Made by a program: the position numbers and the translations under genes
Part shown: in pieces, positions 1 through 7,534 of the stretch
Layout: each line of letters opens with the position of its first letter
Position numbering within the stretch: the first letter of the stretch is position 1
Origin: Bacteroidia bacterium
Lineage (GTDB): Bacteria > Bacteroidota > Bacteroidia > NS11-12g > UBA9320
DNA length: 41,938 nt
Direction of reading: 5' to 3'
Assembly: GCA_028339355.1 (NCBI GenBank)
Contig: JAOLBX010000014.1
Span: 1-41,938 of the forward strand
Notes under the pieces: generated by a model
Told to the model about the DNA's origin: nothing
The model's input: only the letters and a program-made list of their open reading frames with translations
Databases searched by the model: none

Positions 1-2
1 AG

Positions 3-395
3 CTTCTGCCTGTGAGTACTTTTAAATCCTATATTTCTCAAATAAAAACAGTGCCTGCTGGAGATGGCGTAGGATATGGGCAACACAACAAATCAACTAG
101 TGCTAGAGAAATAGCGGTAATAGCTGTAGGATATGCGGATGGTTATAATCGACAATTTAGTCAAGGAAAAGGCTCTTTTTATATCAACGAGAAAGAAGCA
201 AAAGTGGTAGGAAATATATGTATGGATATGACTATGTGTGATGTCACGTCAATAGACTGTAAAGAAGGCGATGAGGTAATCATATTTGGAGATAATCCAA
301 GGGTGGAGGAACTTGCCAAAACCATAGGTACCATTCCATATGAAATACTAACCAATGTAAGTGAACGTGTAAACCGCGTGTTTTTCGAAGAATGA
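3..395 (+). CDS. alr: alanine racemase, C-terminal part (5' end outside window)
   Basis: This is the C-terminal part of a PLP-dependent alanine racemase, which interconverts L- and D-alanine for peptidoglycan. The frame is open from the left edge, so the start lies upstream of the window. Visible family motifs are GYADGYNR, equivalent to the GYGDGYPR stretch with the catalytic tyrosine, and GNICMDM, which lines the active site of the partner subunit. The protein ends normally with a family-typical C terminus. In many Bacteroidota alr is fused behind a murF ligase domain, but only the racemase end is visible here, so a fusion cannot be judged. The stop codon overlaps the meaB start (ATGA), which implies translational coupling. 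Confidence 0.9.
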   Translation, partial: LLPVSTFKSYISQIKTVPAGDGVGYGQHNKSTSAREIAVIAVGYADGYNRQFSQGKGSFYINEKEAKVVGNICMDMTMCDVTSIDCKEGDEVIIFGDNPRVEELAKTIGTIPYEILTNVSERVNRVFFEE

Positions 396-1348
396 CAAAA
401 GATCAACTCATATCAGGAATAGCGAAAGGGGACTCAAGAGCATTGAGTAAGGCGATTACTATGGCAGAAAGTACTGTGCAAGCTAAAAAGGATATTGCAC
501 TCGAAATAATCGATCATTTCGGACCGCAGCAAGAATCTTTTAGAATAGGAATAACTGGCACCCCTGGTGCTGGTAAAAGCACTTTTATAGAGGCCATAGG
601 TATAGAACTACTAAAAGACAAATCTAAAAAAATCGCTGTGCTGAGCATTGACCCAAGTAGTGAAAAAACTCAAGGAAGTATTTTGGGTGATAAGACTCGA
701 ATGAACAAGCTCAGCTCGCACAATAGAGCATATATCAGACCATCTTCCTCTGGCGGACAGCTGGGTGGTCTTGCGAAAAACACACGGTTAGCCATGCTCT
801 TATGTGAAGCTGCAGGATACAATACCTTATTGATAGAAAGCGTAGGTGTGGGTCAAGGTGAAACAGAAATTTCCAAACTCACAGATCTTTTTACCTTAGT
901 GCTCAATCCAGGAGGTGGCGACGAGTTGCAGGGCATAAAACGTGGCATTATGGAAATGGCAGACATCATAGTCATAAACAAAGCAGATGGTGACGCCGAA
1001 AAACAAGCTAGATTAACAGCCAAGGAATATAGTATGGCTTTGCATTTGATGCCAGATAATGCCGTCACAGCAAGGGGAGATGAAGTGTGGATTCCTAAGG
1101 TCATAACTACATCCTCAATAGAAGTAAAGGGTATTGATGTTTTTTGGGAAAAGGCATTTGAATATCAGAAACTAACATTAGCAAATAATTGGAAAATAGA
1201 AAATCGCATGGATCAAATGCTTTATTGGGCAAAAAAGAGTGTGCAAGACATACTACTTTCCAAGCTCAAAAACTATGAAACAGAAATAGTAAAAGGTCTA
1301 GCCAAAGGAAAACTTCCAGAGTTAATAGCTAAAGAAATAGTTCTTTGA
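392..1348 (+). CDS. meaB: methylmalonyl-CoA mutase-associated GTPase MeaB (ArgK family)
   Basis: MeaB is a G3E-family P-loop GTPase that chaperones methylmalonyl-CoA mutase, gating adenosylcobalamin loading and protecting the mutase from inactivation. The 318-residue length is normal for the family. The Walker A motif GTPGAGKS is at residues 56-63, the family signature ESVGVGQGE lies near residue 150, and a NKAD specificity motif follows near residue 195. The ATG overlaps the alr stop by 4 nt. The mutase genes are not in the window, so the partner is inferred from the family. MeaB implies propionate or odd-chain catabolism through methylmalonyl-CoA. Confidence 0.93.
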   Translation: MTKDQLISGIAKGDSRALSKAITMAESTVQAKKDIALEIIDHFGPQQESFRIGITGTPGAGKSTFIEAIGIELLKDKSKKIAVLSIDPSSEKTQGSILGDKTRMNKLSSHNRAYIRPSSSGGQLGGLAKNTRLAMLLCEAAGYNTLLIESVGVGQGETEISKLTDLFTLVLNPGGGDELQGIKRGIMEMADIIVINKADGDAEKQARLTAKEYSMALHLMPDNAVTARGDEVWIPKVITTSSIEVKGIDVFWEKAFEYQKLTLANNWKIENRMDQMLYWAKKSVQDILLSKLKNYETEIVKGLAKGKLPELIAKEIVL

Positions 1349-1391
1349 GCAACATTTTGTGTTAGATAACGGACTTGATTAGACAACTAAT

Positions 1392-1677
1392 ATGAAAAAC
1401 ATTCTCAAGTATCTGTTTTATTTTGTTTTCCTTCTTTTAGCTAAAAACTCGTTTGCTTCACAACTAGCAGGAAATGAGATAACTTATAAGTGGGTAGACA
1501 CCTTAAAATGATAATTCTGACAACTCGTTTGCAGATGTGTATGAAGTCTGCTTAGGAGAAAGCAATATCCTAGAATTAGATTCTGCTTTCTCAAGTATAA
1601 TATGGAATGACGGTTCCATAGACCCTATCAGAACAATATACCAATCTGTAGATCTTTGGGTAAGTTATATAAACTGA
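1392..1677 (+). pseudogene. decayed remnant of a secreted adhesin-like protein
   Basis: Reading from ATG 1392, a clear signal peptide (MKNILKYLF followed by a hydrophobic core ending NSFAS) leads into LAGNEITYKWVDTLK and then a TGA at 1509. One base out of register, at the AAAA run 1505-1508, the frame reopens and reads a segment with CLGES, a leucine/aspartate-rich stretch, WNDGS and a final LWVSYIN before TGA at 1675. The first segment resembles the N terminus of large Bacteroidota secreted proteins (AGGEITY-type). The second resembles the short Cys-Gly...WNDGS...YWV modules found near gliding-motility C-terminal domains. Such proteins usually exceed 500 residues, so this looks like an internally deleted and frameshifted relic. 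The family assignment is inference. Confidence 0.55.
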
Positions 1678-1721
1678 AGAGGGGGTTTATAGAAAAGAGA
1701 CAATGAGTGTGGAGTAGTTCA

Positions 1722-2234
1722 TTAATTTCTATCGCAGCTTTCGCCGGAGGGAACCACAAAGCCGTTACTGGGATCTATCATGTCCTCGTATTTGCATAAA
1801 CAATTTTTGTTTTTTTGCTCAGTGATTAAACTGACATTGCCGCTTATTTCGAATTCTCCATCTGTTGCGTTGCTTCCAATGATTATGTAATTGTACACTC
1901 CGTCTTTGCACTTTATTCCATCGTCATTTGTTCCATCCCAACCGCTTTGGGTGCTGTTCCAGCCTTCACCCATGTTCTCTTCAGTATATATTACCTTGTT
2001 GCCCTTACACACTTTGAAATCCGACATGTCAATTCCCCAAATTATGGGTCTAAACATATCATTTAATCCATCTCCATTTGGTGTGAATGCATTAACCATA
2101 TAAAGGACCGCTGAATCTTTATTGTAATCCGATGGACGAATTTCTAGACCGTTGTTTTTGCAAGTGTTTTCTATTTTTGATTTAGTACAACTTATCGCAG
2201 TAACTATCACAAATGCCAAAATCAAAGATTTCAT
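1722..2234 (-). CDS. lipoprotein with a gliding-motility C-terminal-like domain
   Basis: A 170-residue predicted lipoprotein. A short hydrophobic leader ends in AISC, with Cys16 as the lipidated residue. The stretch FTPNGDGLNDMF at residues 50-61, a WDG at about 99-101 and GVYNYII at about 112-118 are hallmarks of the gliding-motility-associated C-terminal domain (CHU_C, the type B T9SS sorting domain). Here the domain is followed by some 45 more residues with three cysteines, so it is not terminal and probably does not act as a T9SS signal. A TTG nine bases upstream is possible, but ATG 2234 gives the canonical signal. Its function is unknown. It faces away from ald. Confidence 0.72.
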   Translation of the reverse strand: MKSLILAFVIVTAISCTKSKIENTCKNNGLEIRPSDYNKDSAVLYMVNAFTPNGDGLNDMFRPIIWGIDMSDFKVCKGNKVIYTEENMGEGWNSTQSGWDGTNDDGIKCKDGVYNYIIIGSNATDGEFEISGNVSLITEQKNKNCLCKYEDMIDPSNGFVVPSGESCDRN

Positions 2235-2297
2235 ATTGACCAAAGGTATATAGATTCGTTCAATATTAAAAATGGCTATTCCGTTTCTTAAAAAACA

Positions 2298-2305
2298 TAT
2301 TTTTG
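2298..2305 (+). promoter_or_regulatory. Bacteroidota -7 box upstream of ald
   Basis: TATTTTTG matches the Bacteroidota housekeeping promoter -7 consensus TAnnTTTG exactly and lies 21 nt before the ald start. I could not see a convincing TTG/TTTG -33 element at the expected spacing, so the call rests on the -7 box and its position. Confidence 0.45.
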
Positions 2306-2326
2306 CACAAATTAAAAATGTAGAAA

Positions 2327-3448
2327 ATGATTGTAGGTGTACCCACAGAAATTAAAAACAATGAAAGCCGAATTGCCCTCACGCCTTCAGGAACATTAGA
2401 ACTCACCAAGCGTGGACATACTGTCTACATACAAAAAGATGGTGGTATAGGTAGTGGTTTTAGTGACCAAATGTATATAGATGCTGGTGCTCAAATATTG
2501 GGTACTATAGAAGAAATATACGCTATAGCCGAAATGATAATGAAGGTAAAGGAGCCAATAGAGCAAGAGTACAAGCTTATCAAAAAAGGCCAATTAGTGT
2601 TCACATATTTTCATTTTGCTAGCCATAGACCTCTTACAGATGCTATGATAGAAAGCGGTGCGGTATGCTTAGCATATGAGACGGTAGAAGCAGATGACAG
2701 AAGTTTACCTCTTCTAATACCTATGAGTGAAGTAGCTGGAAGAATGGCTATACAACAAGGTGCTAAATATCTTGAAAAACCAATAAAAGGAAAAGGAGTC
2801 TTACTAGGTGGCGTACCAGGCGTGGCTCCTGGAAAAGTACTAGTATTAGGTGGTGGTGTAGTAGGTACACAAGCCGCAAAGATGGCTGCAGGACTTGGTG
2901 CCCAAGTGACCATATTAGATGTAAGCCTTCCGAGACTAAGATATCTCAACGATGTAATGCCTGCTAACGTGGTAACTCGTTTTAGTAGTGAGATGACAAT
3001 ACGTGACCTTATTCCGCATATGGATCTTATAGTAGGTGCAGTACTAATACCTGGTGCCAAAGCACCAAACCTAATCACAAGAGATATGCTCAAGGAAATG
3101 TCTCCTGGTACGGTAGTAGTAGATGTAGCTGTAGATCAAGGTGGATGCATAGAGACTTGTAAGCCTACAACTCATGAAGATCCTACATTCATAATAGATG
3201 ATATTGTTCATTACTGTGTAGCGAATATGCCTGGTGCAGTGCCATACACCTCTACGGTGGCTCTTACCAATGCAACTCTTCCATATGCTATAGAACTAGC
3301 AAACAAAGGGTGGAAGCAAGCTTGTAGAGACAGTAGAGAGTTACGCTACGGATTAAATATAGTAGACGGAAAGGTTTGTTACAGAGGCGTTTCTGAAGCT
3401 TTTGGGCTTGAGTTTACATCAGAAGACGAAATCTTAGCACAAGACTAA
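2327..3448 (+). CDS. ald: alanine dehydrogenase
   Basis: NAD-dependent L-alanine dehydrogenase, which converts L-alanine to pyruvate and ammonia and runs in reverse for ammonia assimilation. The 373 residues are full length. Residues known from characterised Ald enzymes are in register: Arg15 and Lys75 bind substrate, His96 is the general base (in YFHFAS) and Asp270 is in VDVAVDQGG. The Rossmann NAD motif GGGVVG is at 175-180. The start MIVGVPTEI is the classic family N terminus. The gene stands alone, with its own -7 box and a strong terminator after it. The upstream alanine racemase is not co-transcribed but shares alanine as substrate. Confidence 0.96.
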   Translation: MIVGVPTEIKNNESRIALTPSGTLELTKRGHTVYIQKDGGIGSGFSDQMYIDAGAQILGTIEEIYAIAEMIMKVKEPIEQEYKLIKKGQLVFTYFHFASHRPLTDAMIESGAVCLAYETVEADDRSLPLLIPMSEVAGRMAIQQGAKYLEKPIKGKGVLLGGVPGVAPGKVLVLGGGVVGTQAAKMAAGLGAQVTILDVSLPRLRYLNDVMPANVVTRFSSEMTIRDLIPHMDLIVGAVLIPGAKAPNLITRDMLKEMSPGTVVVDVAVDQGGCIETCKPTTHEDPTFIIDDIVHYCVANMPGAVPYTSTVALTNATLPYAIELANKGWKQACRDSRELRYGLNIVDGKVCYRGVSEAFGLEFTSEDEILAQD

Positions 3449-3473
3449 AATTTTCCAACCATAATAGAATAAG

Positions 3474-3507
3474 AAAAAAACCATCCCGCATTTGGGATGG
3501 TTTTTTT
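3474..3507 (+). terminator. rho-independent terminator after ald
   Basis: A perfect inverted repeat: a 7-base A run plus CCATCCC (3474-3487), a 6-base loop (3488-3493), then GGGATGG plus seven T (3494-3507). The GC core of the stem is followed by a T tract, and the A/T flanks make it potentially bidirectional. It separates ald from the hydrolase downstream. Confidence 0.85.
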
Positions 3508-3538
3508 ATAAGCTCATTTAGTTGACATTTGACCAATA

Positions 3539-4313
3539 ATGAAACTGTTTCACAAAACATATCCCTGCACCAGTTCTGAGTCTTCTGGTTCATTGTTTAT
3601 TCTTCATGGATTGTTTGGTATGTTAGATAACTGGCACAACATGGCTCGCCGATTCTCAGAGCACTTTGATGTAATAACCGTAGATCAAAGAAATCATGGT
3701 CAAAGTCCACATGCAGATACCATGTCTTTCGAAGAAATGGTAGAGGACCTTGCTGAGCTTATGAATCATCTAAAAATAGAAAAGGCGCATATTCTTGGCC
3801 ACTCTATGGGTGGCAAGGTAGTGATGAAATTTGCAGATATTCATCCAGATAAGATTGAAAAACTTATAGTAGTAGATATTGCTCCCCGGAAGTATAAAAG
3901 TGGTCATACAACCTATTTTGAGGCGTTTAGAACCATTGATTTTTCGCAATGTAAGTCTAGAAAAGATGCAGATGTAGCATTAGCTAATGTCGAAGAGAAC
4001 GCAGGCATTCGCCAGTTCTTATTAAAGAATTTGGAAAGAGGTGACTCAGGATATAAGCTCAAGTTAAATCTTAAACCAATCGAAGCTTTTTATCCAAAAA
4101 TGATAGACACTCTTGGTTTTCAATGGTTAATCAATACACCAACATTGTTTTTTGTACGGTGAAAAATCTGGCTATATCACCGAAAATGATATGTTAAATA
4201 TTGAAGAAACTTTTACAGAAGCGGAGTTTGTCGGTATCCCCGATGCGGGTCACTGGGTTCACGCAGAGCAACCCGAGGCGTTTTATATTGCTACAATAGA
4301 GTTTTTACAATAA
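3539..4313 (+). pseudogene. alpha/beta hydrolase (YbfF-like), frameshifted
   Basis: An alpha/beta-hydrolase-fold enzyme of the small esterase group (YbfF-like). The oxyanion-hole HGLFG is at residues 23-27, the VDQRNHGQSP stretch follows, and the nucleophile elbow GHSMGG has Ser89. The initial frame stops at 4160-4162, right after LFFVR. One base out of register, from 4155, it continues as YGEKSGY through DAGHWVHAEQPEAF, which carries the catalytic histidine, to TAA 4311-4313. The join falls at the T6 run 4148-4153 plus the G at 4154; dropping one base restores a roughly 257-residue protein of normal length. Without the tail the protein lacks its catalytic His. This may be a real mutation or a homopolymer sequencing error. 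Confidence 0.85.
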
Positions 4314-4351
4314 TCCGGTTGCAATTATTGTTATACTTGCGAGACCTTATT

Positions 4352-6850
4352 GTGAGAATACTGATATTTATATTCGCTTCATGTCTTTGTGTGTTAAATT
4401 CATTAGCCCAAACCAATATTTCAGGACGTGTTACAGATGCTACATCTGGTGAGCCTTTGCCCTATGTCACCGTACGTGGTAAAAATATAAAACTAGGTAC
4501 TGTCACTGATTTTGATGGTTATTATACCATCGATACAGACTTGGCTGTAGACAGTTTAATTTCTGCATATATGGGCTACGAATATGTCGTGAAATCCGTG
4601 ATTCTAAACACATCGCAAGTCATCAATTTTTCGCTCACTGAATCTTCTAGCTCTTTACAAGAAATAGTAGTACGACCTGGAGGTGTAAACCCTGCGGAAA
4701 TCATCATGAAAAGGGCTCGAAAACTTACGAAAGAATATAACCCCGAAAAGATTGAATACTACGAATACGAGGGTTATAACAAGGTTCAACTGGCTGTGGA
4801 CAACGTGTCAGATAAATTTAAGCAACGAAAAATATTTAGTGCAATGGCTCCGCTATTTGATACTATTTCTAGTTTTGGTGACTCTTCCGCCAAAAAGGTT
4901 TTACCTGTCTTTGTTTCTGAAACCATTTCGGATTATTACTTTAGAAAATTTCCTAGACGGACTAGAGAAGTAATAAAAGCTACCAAAATACAAGGTGTAG
5001 GTGTAGGTGATGAAAGTTATGTTTCCCAAATCTTAGGATCAACTTTTCAGCAGTATAATTTCTACGAAAACAACTTGTACATTTTGGATAAGGATTTCAT
5101 CTCTCCATTAAGTCTACAAGCCAATGGGTATTACCATTTTGCATTGTTAGACAGCGTAGAAATAGATGGAAAACCTTGTTATCAAATACGCGTAGACCCA
5201 AAAAACTCAAAAGATTTGGTGTTCTCGGGGATGATATGGATAGAAGCTTCTTCGTACGCTATTCAGCAATTGAGTTTGGAAATAACAAAAGAAGCAAACC
5301 TCAATTTTATTGAAAAACTCAAAATTCAACAGGAATTTGAAGAAATAGAACCTACATACTGGCTACCAAACAAAACAAGGGTTCTAATAGATATCGCAGA
5401 GCTCACCAATAATACTGTAGGTATGATTGGCTTGTACTATAATTCTACCAAAAACACAAAGGTTAACAAAGTACATGAGCTTCCGTTTTATGAAGATAAG
5501 ATAACTGTAGCCGAAAAATCATTTGAGATGTCTGAAACCTATTGGGACACAGCAAGACACGAAAAAATAACTAATGAAGACAAGAGGATATATCAAATGG
5601 TGGATTCTCTCAAAAACCAGCCACTTATAAAAAGCTATATTGACTTTGTAGAAATAGCGGTAGAAGGTCATATACCTAAAGGTAAAATTGATTTAGGACC
5701 TTGGTACTATTTACTAGGATACAATAATTTAGAAGGGTTGAGAACTAGAATTGGATTCAAGACTTCTCCATTGTTTCACAAAGATTTTCAGTTTAGAGGT
5801 TATGGTGCTTATGGTTTTGGAGATAAACAGTTTAAGTATAGTGCGTTTGCAGACTATGTGCTTAGTAGAAAAAAATGGGCTAAAATCGGTTTGTTTGTTA
5901 AAAAAGATGTAGAACTTATTGGTCTAACAGATGAAGACATAGGCACTTCTGCTCTCTACGATGCTTTTGCTTTACTTGGGACTGACCAGCTAAATAGAAG
6001 CTTTACTCAAAAAATATGGGGCGAGAAAGAGCTTGTTAAAGGATATACTCAAACCGTAAACCTAACGCACAAATCTTATCAGTTTGAAAAAGTAGGAGAC
6101 TTTAATTTTGGGTATTATTCGACTCCAGGAGATAGTCTTTCTGCCATAGAATCTGACTTTGACATCACATCCATCAACCTCCGTGGAAGGCTATCTCATA
6201 AAGAGCGATTCATCTACAGAAGAACAAGTAGATATAGTCTCGGTAACCTAAAGGCTCCAGTGCTATCTATAGATTATACAAAGAGTTTTGACAACTTGTT
6301 TGGAGGAGACTTTAGTTTTGACAAAATCGGTTTGGAACTTTGGCAATTTAATAGTCTCGGAAACCTCGGTACTTTTGAATACACTGTAAAGGGGTATAAA
6401 ACCTTTGGGCAGGCACCGTATCCTTCACTTTTTATTATGAGGGGTAATCAGTCCTTCTTTAGCAGCAGTTTGTCCTATAATTTGATGGACTTCTTCGAGT
6501 TTGCTGCAGATCAATATGTTTCCTTGGATTACGAACATCAGTTCAATGGTCTAATAATCAATCGCGTGCCTCTCCTCAAAAAATTAAAATGGCGTAGTTT
6601 TGTGAACACGAAAGCCGTTTATGGAACTATGAGCGAGTCTAATCGGTCGTTAATGCCCCTCAATAACCTATCGTATACCAATCCCAGTTTTTTTGTAATC
6701 GGAAAACCATATGTGGAGATGGGCTATGGAATAGAAAATATTTTACGCTTTATCCGCTTAGATTTCATTCATAGATTAACGTATCTTGACGAAAGTCATC
6801 CCAATGCTAAGCCATTTGGTTTGAAAGGAACTGCTGTCTTGAAGTTTTGA
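4352..6850 (+). CDS. DUF5686 outer-membrane protein with carboxypeptidase-regulatory-like domain
   Basis: A large outer-membrane protein typical of Bacteroidota. A signal peptide of about 20 residues ends SLAQ. It is followed by a carboxypeptidase D regulatory-like (CarbopepD_reg_2) beta domain (ISGRVTDATSGEPLPYVTV...DFDGYYTI, roughly residues 22-100) and then a DUF5686 region predicted to end in a beta-barrel; the protein terminates in aromatic KF. The function is not established, but homologues often sit with surface and transport functions. I chose GTG 4352 because it yields a compact signal peptide and lies 12 nt after a near-consensus -7 box (TATACTTG, 4332-4339). TTG 4319 is an alternative that would add 11 residues. 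No ATG is available in that region. Confidence 0.85.
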   Translation: MRILIFIFASCLCVLNSLAQTNISGRVTDATSGEPLPYVTVRGKNIKLGTVTDFDGYYTIDTDLAVDSLISAYMGYEYVVKSVILNTSQVINFSLTESSSSLQEIVVRPGGVNPAEIIMKRARKLTKEYNPEKIEYYEYEGYNKVQLAVDNVSDKFKQRKIFSAMAPLFDTISSFGDSSAKKVLPVFVSETISDYYFRKFPRRTREVIKATKIQGVGVGDESYVSQILGSTFQQYNFYENNLYILDKDFISPLSLQANGYYHFALLDSVEIDGKPCYQIRVDPKNSKDLVFSGMIWIEASSYAIQQLSLEITKEANLNFIEKLKIQQEFEEIEPTYWLPNKTRVLIDIAELTNNTVGMIGLYYNSTKNTKVNKVHELPFYEDKITVAEKSFEMSETYWDTARHEKITNEDKRIYQMVDSLKNQPLIKSYIDFVEIAVEGHIPKGKIDLGPWYYLLGYNNLEGLRTRIGFKTSPLFHKDFQFRGYGAYGFGDKQFKYSAFADYVLSRKKWAKIGLFVKKDVELIGLTDEDIGTSALYDAFALLGTDQLNRSFTQKIWGEKELVKGYTQTVNLTHKSYQFEKVGDFNFGYYSTPGDSLSAIESDFDITSINLRGRLSHKERFIYRRTSRYSLGNLKAPVLSIDYTKSFDNLFGGDFSFDKIGLELWQFNSLGNLGTFEYTVKGYKTFGQAPYPSLFIMRGNQSFFSSSLSYNLMDFFEFAADQYVSLDYEHQFNGLIINRVPLLKKLKWRSFVNTKAVYGTMSESNRSLMPLNNLSYTNPSFFVIGKPYVEMGYGIENILRFIRLDFIHRLTYLDESHPNAKPFGLKGTAVLKF

Positions 6851-6869
6851 AAAGAATGTCTTTAGATGC

Positions 6870-7031
6870 CTAATTCTGATGCAACAAAATCCAATCAGAT
6901 GTATATCCCTCTGTTGTCAACTTTGTGAACAAAATAGATTTGTTTCCCTGAATTTTAGTGCTACCGTTAGCACCGAATATTTCGATTGAACAAGGAGTCG
7001 ATACCTTAGATTTATTGTGGGTTATCTTCAT
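6870..7031 (-). other. possible 53-residue open frame or gene remnant
   Basis: Within the 249-bp gap before tadA, the minus strand is open from 7085 down to TAG at 6872-6870, about 71 codons. The only ATG is at 7031, giving 53 residues beginning MKITHNKSK and ending SDWILLHQN. The sequence has a normal amino-acid mix and a TEGYTSDWILL ending that resembles a folded beta-rich protein tail. It could be the 3' relic of a larger gene or a small real gene. I recognise no family and see no -7 box close by. Nothing else is visible in this gap. Confidence 0.3.
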
Positions 7032-7099
7032 GGGTGTGTTCAAAAAACACGGCCTTAAATCTTCACCTACAGTAGTTTTTGCTTCTTAAAAGTAGCGTA

Positions 7100-7531
7100 T
7101 TATCTTTTGTTTTCAAAAAAAGTCTTCAAGAGTAGAGAACATTCGTCACCCAATACTCCACTTTGTACGTTCAAAAGTGAGTAGCTATTTACAAAATTGG
7201 AAAATCCGTGTTTTGGTTCTAAACAACCAATAGTAATGTTCTTTATTCTAGCATTTTTTATAGCACCATAACACATTACGCAAGGTTCTACCGTGACATA
7301 CAAATGGCAGTCTTGTAAAAACTTAGAGTCTAAATATGAGCTAGCCGCTGTAATGGCAAGCATTTCGGCGTGTGCTGTAGGATCATTCAATTTTTCTACT
7401 TGATTGTACCCTTTACCTATAATTCTATTGTCTGCTACCACTATGGAACCTATGGGAACCTCGTCTTCTGCAAAGGCATTTTCGGCCTGTCTAATGGCCT
7501 GTTTCATGAAGTGTTCAGGTCTTAGTTCCAT
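7100..7531 (-). CDS. tadA: tRNA-specific adenosine deaminase TadA
   Basis: A zinc-dependent nucleoside deaminase that converts A34 of tRNA-Arg(ACG) to inosine. At 143 residues it has the usual size. The zinc and catalytic motif HAE has His54 and Glu56, and the second motif PCVMC supplies Cys84 and Cys87. The fold and the VTVEPCVMCYGAI segment fit TadA, but guanine or cytosine deaminase relatives share these motifs, so substrate is assigned by overall similarity and size. It is the last gene of the five-gene minus-strand operon, 3 nt after the SGNH hydrolase stop. Confidence 0.88.
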   Translation of the reverse strand: MELRPEHFMKQAIRQAENAFAEDEVPIGSIVVADNRIIGKGYNQVEKLNDPTAHAEMLAITAASSYLDSKFLQDCHLYVTVEPCVMCYGAIKNARIKNITIGCLEPKHGFSNFVNSYSLLNVQSGVLGDECSLLLKTFFENKR

Positions 7532-7534
7532 TTC

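Noticed and set aside
2611-3093. 160-codon minus-strand frame inside ald
   Set aside because: Antisense to a fully recognisable alanine dehydrogenase; no independent coding signal.
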